From positions 1-7,833 of the forward strand of contig JBNKDD010000271.1 of NCBI GenBank assembly GCA_050288085.1: a stretch of 7,833 bases of DNA, in the 5' to 3' direction. The notes below the pieces were generated by a model. It ran no database searches. It was not told the DNA's origin and saw nothing but the letters and a program-made list of their open reading frames with translations. The DNA is from JBNKDD01 sp050288085 (lineage in GTDB: Bacteria > Chloroflexota > Anaerolineae > Aggregatilineales > UBA3940). Shown piece by piece: positions 1 to 6,089 of this stretch (its first letter is position 1; every line of letters starts with the position of its first letter). A program made the position numbers and the translations under genes.

Positions 1-1605
1 GGCAATCGCGTTCAACGCAGCCAATGAGGCGCTCTGCGCCATAAGCTCGTTTTGAGAAGCGAGAAGCACCTCCTCCGTTCGCCTTCGCTCGGTGATTACC
101 CTCAGGGTGAGTAAAATCTGTGCAGGTAAGCCGTCGGCAGTATGGTCTAGAATTGTCGTCCGCTGGTCAATCCACTCCCATTCACCATCTTTTCGTTTTA
201 ACCGGAACTCAATGCCGAGTTCGATGTCCTCTTTTCCTTCAAGAACCTCTTCCCTATGTCTCGTCACCAGGTTGAGATCGTCAGGGTGAACAACATCTGG
301 GATGGCATCCAGGACGGCACTCTGCCCGATTTCCTCCCGCGAGTACCCCAGAAAAGTATCACGATTCAAGAAAATAATCCGGCTGGTTGGGACATCCATA
401 ATACAAATCGCGTTAGGAGAATGATAAGCCAGGCGGCTGAAACGCCGCTCACTTTCTAGCAGTGCATCTTGAATGCGCCGCTGCTCGCTGATATCTTCAC
501 TCATCGTCAGGACATGATCATCCTGTCCGTTACTGCCCTTGATCAAAGATACAGCCAGCCGTACCCAGATCACCTCGCCATCTTTGCGGATAAATCGTTT
601 CTCTAGTTGATAGCGCTCGGTTTTACCGGCAAGCAGCTCCCGGAAAAATGTCAGGTTCTGTTTAACATCATCGGGATGTGTATAAGTTGAGAATGGCATC
701 TCGCGCAGTTCATCCGCGCTGTAGCCCACCATTTTCTGAAATGCCGGGTTGGCCTCCAACGCGCGGCCTTGCTCATCCGTCAAAACAACCCCGAAGGCAG
801 CTCGTTCAAATATCTCGCGAAAATGAGCTTCGCTTCTTTTTAACAACTGCTGGATAGGAGTACCATCATCTAACCGCCGTATAGACAGTTCATAGCTGCC
901 TTCACTTTCGATCTCGATATGGAACGATCCCCGATGATCGACCTGGAAATCAGAGACCTTAGCCCCAACCAGAGCCGGGTCTGCGGTAGCCATTACCTTG
1001 ATGGATTCCTCAAAAAGTTTGCGATATCTATATCTCTCTTCAAGCGGATAGGCAAGAACCAGAACACCTATACCCACTTCAAAGACGTCAATTAATACCA
1101 GGAAGGGGAGCATCTCCGGCAGGCTGGCACGGGTTTCTGGAAAAATCCACCGCCCGCCAATTTCAACGAGGAGTAAAAACAGGCCAAAGAGCAAGAAGCG
1201 AATTGGGCCGAACTGGTGCACCTGCCCTCGCCAGCGCGCCAGCATCCCAATTACCGCTGCGATCAAGACCAGGCCGATCTCAAACAAGCCGCCGGTGATG
1301 GGTGTTGTTATTGGCACCAGGGTTGGTAAGATGGCAAAACCCGCTGCTACCAGGCCGGGCAGCCAGCCGCCAAACATCCCGGCGGCAGCGACCAGTACCA
1401 CCCGGCTGTCGATCACCAGTTCCGGTGAGAGCCTGTAAGGCAGCAGTACGCTTGCCATAGCAAAAACACCAAACAGGCAGCCGGTGAGAAGTTGCCCGAT
1501 AACGGGCGAAACACGCTGTAAATTTCTCCTGGCGTGATGGTATACCAGGGCGAAAGCCAGGATCAGGGCTGTATTTTGAATTATTTCCTGCAACAGAGTG
1601 CCCAC
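1..1605 (-). CDS. Multi-TM (LytS-like 5TM) PAS-PAS sensor protein, partial at C-terminus
   Basis: This is the N-terminal 535 codons of a membrane signal sensor that runs off the left window edge. Residues about 10-190 are hydrophobic with several TM helices. They resemble the 5TMR-LYT domain of LytS-type kinases: a D66-x-R68 pair, then a glycine-rich helix (AGMFGGWLPGLVAAG, 75-89) and a later GG-containing helix near 105-122. After a soluble linker (about 195-255) come two PAS/PAC units. PAS1 is about 258-372 (FREIFERAAFGVVLTD, then N286-P, GYSADEL and HPDD near 310). PAS2 is about 375-515 (LNRDTFLGYSREEIG, HPDDL and RKDGEWEWI). The last visible residues (SLAALNAIA) look like the lead-in to a GAF domain, and I infer a histidine kinase or GGDEF output beyond the edge. 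The GTG start is chosen because AAGAGG (1617-1612) lies 6 nt upstream and an in-frame TAG sits at 1623-1621. The gene has its own promoter and a structured leader. The output class cannot be decided here. Confidence 0.88.
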   Translation of the reverse strand, partial: MGTLLQEIIQNTALILAFALVYHHARRNLQRVSPVIGQLLTGCLFGVFAMASVLLPYRLSPELVIDSRVVLVAAAGMFGGWLPGLVAAGFAILPTLVPITTPITGGLFEIGLVLIAAVIGMLARWRGQVHQFGPIRFLLFGLFLLLVEIGGRWIFPETRASLPEMLPFLVLIDVFEVGIGVLVLAYPLEERYRYRKLFEESIKVMATADPALVGAKVSDFQVDHRGSFHIEIESEGSYELSIRRLDDGTPIQQLLKRSEAHFREIFERAAFGVVLTDEQGRALEANPAFQKMVGYSADELREMPFSTYTHPDDVKQNLTFFRELLAGKTERYQLEKRFIRKDGEVIWVRLAVSLIKGSNGQDDHVLTMSEDISEQRRIQDALLESERRFSRLAYHSPNAICIMDVPTSRIIFLNRDTFLGYSREEIGQSAVLDAIPDVVHPDDLNLVTRHREEVLEGKEDIELGIEFRLKRKDGEWEWIDQRTTILDHTADGLPAQILLTLRVITERRRTEEVLLASQNELMAQSASLAALNAIA

Positions 1606-1619
1606 GGTAAACCTCTTGG

Positions 1620-1757
1620 CCTACAGCATATGAACCACAGAGACCTCCCACCTGCGCGCTTGTCGAGCGCGCTTTCCTCCCCCGGCAAACCGGGTTTTGA
1701 GGTTTGCCCTTTACAGGGGACGTCTCATTCGTGCGCCCGCCGCACTGTAGGACACCT
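1620..1757 (-). ncRNA. Structured 5' leader / candidate cis-regulatory RNA, class unknown
   Basis: This is the minus-strand leader between the predicted transcription start (about 1757) and the ribosome binding site of the sensor gene. Hand folding gives a nested architecture. The closing stem P1 is CCTACAG (1751-1745) with CTGTAGG (1626-1620), 7/7 paired. Inside it is a small hairpin, TGCG/CGCA (1744-1741 with 1735-1732). An inner stem pairs GAATGAGAC (1730-1722) with GTCTC (1644-1640) and GTTC (1635-1632) around a 4-nt bulge. That stem encloses hairpin GGCAAACC/GGTTTGCC (1708-1701 with 1691-1684, 8 bp) and hairpin GCGCGCT/AGCGCGC (1672-1666 with 1660-1654, loop CGACA). The 3' arm of P1 ends three bases before the Shine-Dalgarno, so opening or closing P1 could affect initiation. 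I recognise no known riboswitch class. The stems are seen; the regulatory role is inferred. A repeat element without regulatory function is the main alternative. Confidence 0.55.
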
Positions 1758-1763
1758 GATTGC

Positions 1764-1772
1764 AGTATAACA
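1764..1772 (-). promoter_or_regulatory. Extended -10 promoter of the sensor gene and its leader
   Basis: On the minus strand TGT-TATACT is an extended -10 (TGn + TATACT, 5/6 to consensus) that lies after the acyltransferase stop codon. No convincing -35 is seen, as expected for an extended -10 site. Transcription would start near 1757, six bases before the first paired base of the leader. The same TGT-TATA core recurs in the acyltransferase promoter. Confidence 0.5.
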
Positions 1773-1790
1773 CAGCGAGAGCGATCTGGA

Positions 1791-2489
1791 TCAGGAAGCG
1801 GTTCCCGGAGCCTCTCCTTGCACAGCAGGATGTTCCCGGTAGACACCTCGATAATCGTCAGGCAGCAGCTTTGCCAGGGCAACCATGATCTGCTCGGTAT
1901 ATTGTTCCAGTTCTTTGGAACGGGCACGTTGCTCACCGGATGGCAGCACAATCGGTTCCCCGAAGCGCACGATCACATCGGCACGCCGGAAGTGCAGCAA
2001 ACTGGATAGAATCTCCTCCGTACCGGAAAGAGCCACCGGCAAGACAGGGGAGTTAGTCCGCGTCGCGAGGTAAGCTACTCCGGTTTTTCCTTCGGCCAGG
2101 CCGCCGGTTTTGCTGCGTGTTCCCTCAATGGCAATCGCCAGGCTTTTATCAGCTTCTAAAACAGCAATCGACTGCTTCAACGCCTTCCGATCCACTTCAC
2201 CACGTTGAATATAGATCGCCCCGGTTGTATCCACAATCAGGCCAAAAGGATGGTGCTTGTATTTATCAGCAACCATGCACCACATCTCGCGGGGAACAAG
2301 CATCCCCAATACCGGTGAATCAAAATAGTGGATGTGGTTGAGCACGATGATCAACCGGCCTTCCTTGGGGATATTCTCCAATCCCTCAACCGTCAGACGG
2401 CGGATCAAGATAGAAGCCAAAAAACGTATAGTTCCCACAACCACCTTGAACCAGAAGGGATAACGACGTGGGTAGTCTTGTTCGTTCAA
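1791..2489 (-). CDS. Lysophospholipid / 1-acylglycerol-3-phosphate acyltransferase family (PlsC-like)
   Basis: A membrane-associated acyltransferase expected to move an acyl chain from acyl-ACP or acyl-CoA to a lysophospholipid or related acceptor. All four PlsC-family blocks are visible (numbering from the TTG start): NH-x4-D as NHIHYFDSP (H52, D57), GAIYIQRGE (90-98), EGTRS (122-126) preceded by IAIA instead of the usual FP, and a V-L-P-V block (P151). A hydrophobic amphipathic stretch near residues 12-30 probably docks on the membrane. I start it at TTG 2489, giving 232 aa. GGAGG (2503-2499) lies 9 nt upstream, whereas an in-frame ATG at 2543 has no Shine-Dalgarno and lies upstream of the predicted transcription start. 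Using 2543 adds 18 unremarkable residues. It stands alone, divergent from the FMN reductase gene. Exact substrate is unknown; other members make ornithine lipids or remodel lysolipids. Confidence 0.88.
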   Translation of the reverse strand: MNEQDYPRRYPFWFKVVVGTIRFLASILIRRLTVEGLENIPKEGRLIIVLNHIHYFDSPVLGMLVPREMWCMVADKYKHHPFGLIVDTTGAIYIQRGEVDRKALKQSIAVLEADKSLAIAIEGTRSKTGGLAEGKTGVAYLATRTNSPVLPVALSGTEEILSSLLHFRRADVIVRFGEPIVLPSGEQRARSKELEQYTEQIMVALAKLLPDDYRGVYREHPAVQGEAPGTAS

Positions 2490-2498
2490 GTGATTTTT

Positions 2499-2503
2499 CC
2501 TCC
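2499..2503 (-). promoter_or_regulatory. Start-deciding ribosome binding site (GGAGG) for the acyltransferase
   Basis: A perfect GGAGG on the minus strand is followed after 9 nt (AAAAATCAC) by TTG at 2489. It is the only good Shine-Dalgarno near the 5' end of this gene, and it favours the TTG over the ATG 54 nt upstream. Confidence 0.6.
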
Positions 2504-2523
2504 ATTCAACATTCGCTACATGA

Positions 2524-2532
2524 GTTATAACA
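2524..2532 (-). promoter_or_regulatory. Extended -10 promoter of the acyltransferase gene
   Basis: TGT-TATAAC on the minus strand is an extended -10. A weak -35 (TGTAAA, 2552-2547) lies 17 nt upstream. The predicted start near 2517 gives a 28-nt leader with the GGAGG site. The promoter falls inside the longest possible reading frame, which argues that the frame's upstream ATG is not used. Confidence 0.5.
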
Positions 2533-2559
2533 CGCTTGCCCATAAATTTACACGATCTT

Positions 2560-2589
2560 TTTCCAAAAATATTCTTCGGTCGCTATACT
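2560..2589 (+). promoter_or_regulatory. Promoter of the FMN reductase gene
   Basis: TTTCCA (2560-2565) and TATACT (2584-2589) are spaced by 18 nt. The expected transcription start is near 2596, about 20 nt before the ATG at 2617. It is arranged back to back with the acyltransferase promoter in the same short gap, so both may respond to shared factors; no operator was recognised. Confidence 0.45.
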
Positions 2590-2616
2590 CATGGATACAA
2601 ACCTGATGGGGGAAAC

Positions 2617-3246
2617 ATGACCGGACTACAATTTTCTGATAACGAAATCCGCGTGGTAGCACTGAGCGGCAGTCTCCGCGAACAGAGTTATACCCGCATG
2701 GCTTTAAACATTGCTTTAGAAGGGGCCGAGTCGGTCGGTGCGCAAACCCGGATGCTCGACCTGCGCGAATACGATCTCCCCATGTGCAACCCCGATATCC
2801 CCTACCCCGAATCTGTCCACCGGCTGCGGGGGGAGCTGCGTGCCGCCCAGGGGATCATCCTCGGCACACCAGAGTATCACGGCAGCTACAGCGGCGTGCT
2901 GAAAAACGCTCTCGACCTGATGGGCTTCGAAGAGTTCGAGGGCCGGATCGTGGGGTTGGTCGGGGTAGCCGGTGGCCGGATGGGTGCCGCCAATTCCCTG
3001 AACGCGCTGCAAATGATCGGTAGGGCGCTGCACGCCTGGGTGCTTCCACAGCAAGTTTCGATCCCGCAAGCCTGGAAGCTGTTCAACGACGACGGCCACC
3101 TGAACCACGAAGAACTTCACCAGCGCCTGTTTGAACTGGGGCATCAGGTCGCCCGCTTTGCCTATCTGCACACCTCAAAGCAAACGCTCGATTTCCTCAA
3201 AGCCTGGGAGGTTGCCCCGGAGAATCCCGGCGGAGATCATAGCTGA
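2617..3246 (+). CDS. NAD(P)H-dependent FMN reductase family flavoprotein
   Basis: A 209-aa cytoplasmic flavodoxin-fold enzyme of the FMN_red family, which reduces FMN (or quinones and azo compounds in some members) with NAD(P)H. The FMN phosphate loop is GSLREQS (18-24), following the first beta strand VVALS. The second hallmark is TPEYHGSYSGVLKNALDLM (84-102), matching the TPEYNGS-x-PG-LKNA-D pattern, with S in place of the usual P. A third is GVAGGRMGA (116-124). C-terminal helices extend to residue 209 and no extra domain is present. ATG 2617 is preferred because GGGGGA precedes it at 4 nt and homologous sequence begins just after it; the frame stays open upstream to 2536 with no family similarity. 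The last 10 nt overlap the end of xylB on the other strand. Physiological substrate is unknown. Confidence 0.9.
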   Translation: MTGLQFSDNEIRVVALSGSLREQSYTRMALNIALEGAESVGAQTRMLDLREYDLPMCNPDIPYPESVHRLRGELRAAQGIILGTPEYHGSYSGVLKNALDLMGFEEFEGRIVGLVGVAGGRMGAANSLNALQMIGRALHAWVLPQQVSIPQAWKLFNDDGHLNHEELHQRLFELGHQVARFAYLHTSKQTLDFLKAWEVAPENPGGDHS

Positions 3247-4736
3247 CTTAAGCGTGCCAGATCAGGCTTGACCTTCTCGTAGACCGTATTAAACAGACCG
3301 CATAAGTCTTCATAGACAGCAGCAGCCCGCCCATCCGGTTCAAAAGCAGAGCCATACTTGACAAAGACCCGGCAGGCTGATTGCACATCGGGGAAAGCCC
3401 CAATACCCAATCCGGCCAGGATCGCCGCACCGAGCGCCGATTGTTCGGCAACCGCCAGGGGCATGACCGGGGCCTGGAAAATATCGGCGATCATCTGGCA
3501 CCACAACGGGCTGCGAGCCCCCCCGCCCATCGCCACCACCTGAACCGGCTCGACGCCCAGCTCATCGAAAACACCCAGCATCCGCCGCATCGAAAAGACG
3601 ATCCCTTCCATCACCGCCCGGATCAGATGGGCCTGTCCATGTTCCGGCGTAAGCCCAAAGAACAATCCGCGCGTTGGGATATCAACCGTCCGTTCACCGA
3701 GCAGGTAAGGGAAGAACAACAGTCCCCCTGCCCCAACCGGCACATCGACCGCCTGAGCCGTCATGCGCTGATAGCCACCCTGACCGGCCTCCTCGCCGAT
3801 CACCGAATCCCGCAGCCAGCGAAAAGCCAACCCGGCAGACAGCGTCGCACCGAGCAGATACCACGTTTGCGGCAGGGCATGGCAAAAAGTATGGATGCGC
3901 AGTTGATCATCGATCTGGGGAGTACGCACCGCCGTGACAAGCTGACCACCGGTCCCAACCGTAGCCGAGATAATCCCCGCCTCGATCACCCCACTGCCCA
4001 ACGCCCCGCTGGCCTGATCGGCAGCCCCGGCGATCACCGGAGTCCCGGCAGCCAGGCCGGTGACCTGAGCAGCCTCAGCCGTGATCTGACCCGCAATCTC
4101 CCGTGATTCGTGGAGCGGCGGCAGCACTTCCGACGGGATACCCAACTCGACGCTCAAAGCCTGCGACCAATCCCGCCGGTGAATATCGAGCAGCAGCCCC
4201 CCCGACGCATCGGTGACCTCCGTGGCGGCTTCACCGGTCAGGCGTAAGCGCAGATAATCCTTGGGGAACAGCACCGTCCTGACTTGATCCCAGACCTGCG
4301 GCTCCTGCTCCTTGACCCACAGCAGCGAGGCCAGCATAAACCCGGTGAACACTCCGCTTCCCGCGATCCGGGCCAGACGATCCGCCCCCACCTGATCATA
4401 AACCTGTTGGCACTGCGCACTGCTGCGTTGATCCGGCCAGATGATCGCCGGGCGGATCGGGCGCTGATCCGCACCGAGCAAAACCGCCCCGTGCATCTGA
4501 CCGGATAACCCGACCGCCTGAACCTCCCCGCCCCTGATCCCCGCCCGCCTGATCACCTCGCGGATAGCATCGACAGCTTGACTCCACCACGTATCGGGAT
4601 CTTGTTCGGCCTGTCCCGGAGTCGGGTAATTGATCGGGTATTCGCGCTCGCTGACGGCCACCACCCGCCCATCGACCTGGGCCAGCAGGCATTTCAGGCT
4701 GGAGGTGCCGAGATCGAGGCCAAGTAGATACGACAT
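3237..4736 (-). CDS. xylB: Xylulokinase (FGGY carbohydrate kinase)
   Basis: A 499-aa ATP-dependent sugar kinase expected to convert D-xylulose to D-xylulose 5-phosphate, feeding the pentose phosphate pathway in the cytoplasm. The N-terminal FGGY lobe opens with LLGLDLGTSSLK (4-15; D8 and the phosphate-binding loop). GLSGQMHG (76-83) is the xylulokinase signature, with M81-H82 at the substrate site. IWPDQRS (99-105) follows. The proposed catalytic base is D240 in AGAADQASG. The C-terminal lobe carries SATVGTGGQL and the GGGARSPLW adenine-side motif. Length is close to that usual for XylB (about 480-500). I start at ATG 4736, 1 nt after the WD40 stop; an ATG ten codons upstream adds non-homologous residues. 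No spaced Shine-Dalgarno is seen, which fits translational coupling. No xylose isomerase or transporter is in view, so sugar specificity rests on motifs; a related FGGY pentulose kinase is possible. Confidence 0.92.
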   Translation of the reverse strand: MSYLLGLDLGTSSLKCLLAQVDGRVVAVSEREYPINYPTPGQAEQDPDTWWSQAVDAIREVIRRAGIRGGEVQAVGLSGQMHGAVLLGADQRPIRPAIIWPDQRSSAQCQQVYDQVGADRLARIAGSGVFTGFMLASLLWVKEQEPQVWDQVRTVLFPKDYLRLRLTGEAATEVTDASGGLLLDIHRRDWSQALSVELGIPSEVLPPLHESREIAGQITAEAAQVTGLAAGTPVIAGAADQASGALGSGVIEAGIISATVGTGGQLVTAVRTPQIDDQLRIHTFCHALPQTWYLLGATLSAGLAFRWLRDSVIGEEAGQGGYQRMTAQAVDVPVGAGGLLFFPYLLGERTVDIPTRGLFFGLTPEHGQAHLIRAVMEGIVFSMRRMLGVFDELGVEPVQVVAMGGGARSPLWCQMIADIFQAPVMPLAVAEQSALGAAILAGLGIGAFPDVQSACRVFVKYGSAFEPDGRAAAVYEDLCGLFNTVYEKVKPDLARLSQL

Positions 4737-4737
4737 C

Positions 4738-5640
4738 CTACGCGATTGACCACAGCCGGATCGCATTCTGCGCGGCAGCGATCAACGTCCCATCCGCCGA
4801 CCATGCCACCGACTTGACGGCCTCGTGGGGCATCGTCAACCCGGCGACCGCTTCCCGGCTGGCCGCATCCCAGATGCGGATCGACCCATCCCCGCTGGCC
4901 GAAGCCAACAGCTTCCCGTCCGCCGACCACGCCAGGTCGTGAACCGCCTCGCTGTGACCCTTCAACGTAGCGACTAGTTGGCCGCCGGGTCTGACCTGCG
5001 GAACCGTCCACAACTTGACCGTCTGATCCGACGAGGCCGAGGCCAGCAGATCGCCGCCGGGCTCATAAGCCACCGAGCGAACCGCCTCACCGTGCCCGCG
5101 GATCGTGCCGGACTCAGTATCGCCATCCCACACGCGGATCGTCCCCCCGGCTAACGCGGCGGCGATATACGAGCCATCGGCGGAGAACGCCAGCCCGAAC
5201 ACCAATTGCCCGTGCCCCAACCGGAGCGTGCCGATCTGTCCGGCGGTCGGCAGATCCCACAGCGTGATGTGGCCGAAACTCCACATATTCCAGCCGACCG
5301 CGACCGTTGCCCCATCGGGCGAGTAAGCGACCGCTTCGGCGGGGCCATGATGCGCCCCCAGCAGGTTGATGGCTTCGCCATCGGGGATCGACCACATTTT
5401 AGCGTGCGTATCCCCGGAGACGGACACCAATTGTGTGCCGTCGGGTGAGAAGGCCAGGTCATTGACCGGGCCCCGATGCCCTTCAAGGGTGGCGATTTCC
5501 TCGCCTGCCGTTGACCACAGTTTGATGCTGCGGTCGCGGGAAGCGGAGGCGAACCGGCTGCCGGTGCAGTCCGGGGCGAGTGCCAGCACCTCGCTGCTGT
5601 GAGCGGTCAGGGTCGTGATTTCGTTGATATCTAAAGTCAC
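4738..5640 (-). CDS. WD40-repeat protein, seven-bladed beta-propeller
   Basis: A 300-aa protein made entirely of WD40 repeats, about 40 residues each. Seven units can be laid out, each with a GH or H dipeptide, a PDG/ADG turn and a terminal LW/VW/IW: H14...KLW, EGHRGPV...KMW, GAHHGPA...TLW, LGHGQLV...RVW, GHGEAV...KLW, GHSEAV...RIW and PHEAV...RLW. Seven units close one complete propeller. No signal peptide, TM segment or enzymatic domain is present, so it is probably a cytoplasmic scaffold with unknown partner. Blade 3 carries an insertion (VGWNMWSFGH) between its strands, and blade 7 is shortened. GTG 5640 is chosen because AGGAG lies upstream (5655-5651, a slightly long 10-nt spacing). It is the first gene of an operon with xylB, which suggests a link to the kinase but does not prove one. 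Confidence 0.9.
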   Translation of the reverse strand: MTLDINEITTLTAHSSEVLALAPDCTGSRFASASRDRSIKLWSTAGEEIATLEGHRGPVNDLAFSPDGTQLVSVSGDTHAKMWSIPDGEAINLLGAHHGPAEAVAYSPDGATVAVGWNMWSFGHITLWDLPTAGQIGTLRLGHGQLVFGLAFSADGSYIAAALAGGTIRVWDGDTESGTIRGHGEAVRSVAYEPGGDLLASASSDQTVKLWTVPQVRPGGQLVATLKGHSEAVHDLAWSADGKLLASASGDGSIRIWDAASREAVAGLTMPHEAVKSVAWSADGTLIAAAQNAIRLWSIA

Positions 5641-5681
5641 AGGGCTTTGGCTCCTGGGTATGGTTAGGATTGCTGTGATTC

Positions 5682-5711
5682 AGTATGCCGGATTTAGGGG
5701 TATGGAGTCAA
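5682..5711 (-). promoter_or_regulatory. Promoter of the WD40-xylB operon
   Basis: On the minus strand TTGACT (5711-5706, 5/6) is followed after 18 nt by CATACT (5687-5682, 4/6). Transcription would start near 5675, leaving a leader of about 35 nt with the AGGAG site. The target duplication of the MITE-like element ends 8 bp upstream of the -35, so the insertion lies at the edge of this promoter. Confidence 0.5.
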
Positions 5712-5718
5712 GAGGAGA

Positions 5719-5853
5719 ATAGCTGGGGGTGTACGAACGACCTGTCACACCAGGTACATCCGCGAACAAACTTCGCGGTTCCGTACCTGACTTAGCCGCG
5801 AAGTTTATTCGCGGCGGCTATCTTCGACAACTTGTTCGTGCACCCATAGCTGG
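5719..5853. mobile_element. MITE-like non-autonomous element with TIRs and 8-bp target duplication
   Basis: The perfect direct repeat ATAGCTGG (5719-5726 and 5846-5853) brackets a 119-bp core (5727-5845). The core begins GGGTGTACGAAC and ends GTTCGTGCACCC, terminal inverted repeats differing at one position. The match extends to 16/20 including GTC/GAC at the inner edge. The core has no coding capacity. It contains two stem-loops: CCGCGAA-CAAAC-TTCGCGG (5760-5778) inside an outer CAGGTAC/GTACCTG stem (5751-5757 with 5783-5789), and CCGCGAA-GTTTA-TTCGCGG (5796-5814). The two 19-mers are inverted copies of each other with one difference. An 8-bp duplication with GG-starting ends is seen in IS families such as ISL3, IS256 and IS6; which of them mobilised it is unknown. 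It may double as a terminator for hicBA. Confidence 0.75.
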
Positions 5854-5858
5854 TTGCC

Positions 5859-6089
5859 CTAGAGCAAATCGAGGAACTCCTCGCGGGTCAGACCGGCCTG
5901 CCGGAGAATGGCCCCCAACGTGCCGCGCGGAAGTGATTTCTTGCCGCTGGGAACGGGAACGGTTCGCGCCGGGGGAGGTTCCTCGCGGCGCATTTGGACA
6001 TGGCTGCCACGCTGCCTGCTGATCGTAAAGCCTGCCTTTTGCAAAGCTTTGATCACCTGGTCTCCGCTGAGAGCAGGCAGCTTGCTCAT
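5859..6089 (-). CDS. hicA: HicA-family mRNA interferase toxin
   Basis: A 76-aa toxin with the dsRBD-like HicA fold, expected to cleave mRNA independently of ribosomes and to be neutralised by HicB. The family pattern is complete: SGDQVIKALQKAGF (8-21), then RQRGSHVQMR (25-34) with the catalytic histidine H30 in the G-S-H motif, then VPVPSGKKSLPRGTL (45-59) and the terminal helix ILRQAGLTREEFLDLL. Length is typical for HicA. Its ATG overlaps the hicB stop as ATGA (6086-6089), so the pair is co-translated from one mRNA with the antitoxin first, the reverse of the hicA-hicB order in E. coli. A MITE-like insertion begins 5 bp beyond its stop codon. All key residues are present, so it looks intact. 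Confidence 0.93.
   Translation of the reverse strand: MSKLPALSGDQVIKALQKAGFTISRQRGSHVQMRREEPPPARTVPVPSGKKSLPRGTLGAILRQAGLTREEFLDLL

Noticed and set aside
1684..1710. GGGCAAACC in the leader as a cyclic di-GMP-I (GEMM) or glycine riboswitch signature
   Set aside because: GGCAAACC here pairs fully with GGTTTGCC in its own hairpin, and the downstream GEMM elements (GNRA-type loop stem, GCAAAGC) and glycine-aptamer core are absent.
1620..1751. The leader as an inserted MITE
   Set aside because: The 7-bp ends are inverted repeats, but no target duplication flanks them, and the position between promoter and Shine-Dalgarno fits a leader better; not fully excluded.
1280..1951. 223-codon open frame on the minus strand
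   Set aside because: It crosses the sensor N-terminus, the leader and the acyltransferase 3' end in another frame, and its product is cysteine-, arginine- and proline-rich without family features.
3381..4106. 241-codon open frame on the plus strand
   Set aside because: Antisense shadow of xylB, rich in R, P and H as expected from GC-rich codon mirror frames; xylB motifs on the other strand are decisive.
4737..4766. ATG 4766 as the xylB start
   Set aside because: It adds MRSGCGQSRR, without family similarity and overlapping the WD40 gene; FGGY kinases begin close to the LGLDLGTSS strand, favouring 4736.
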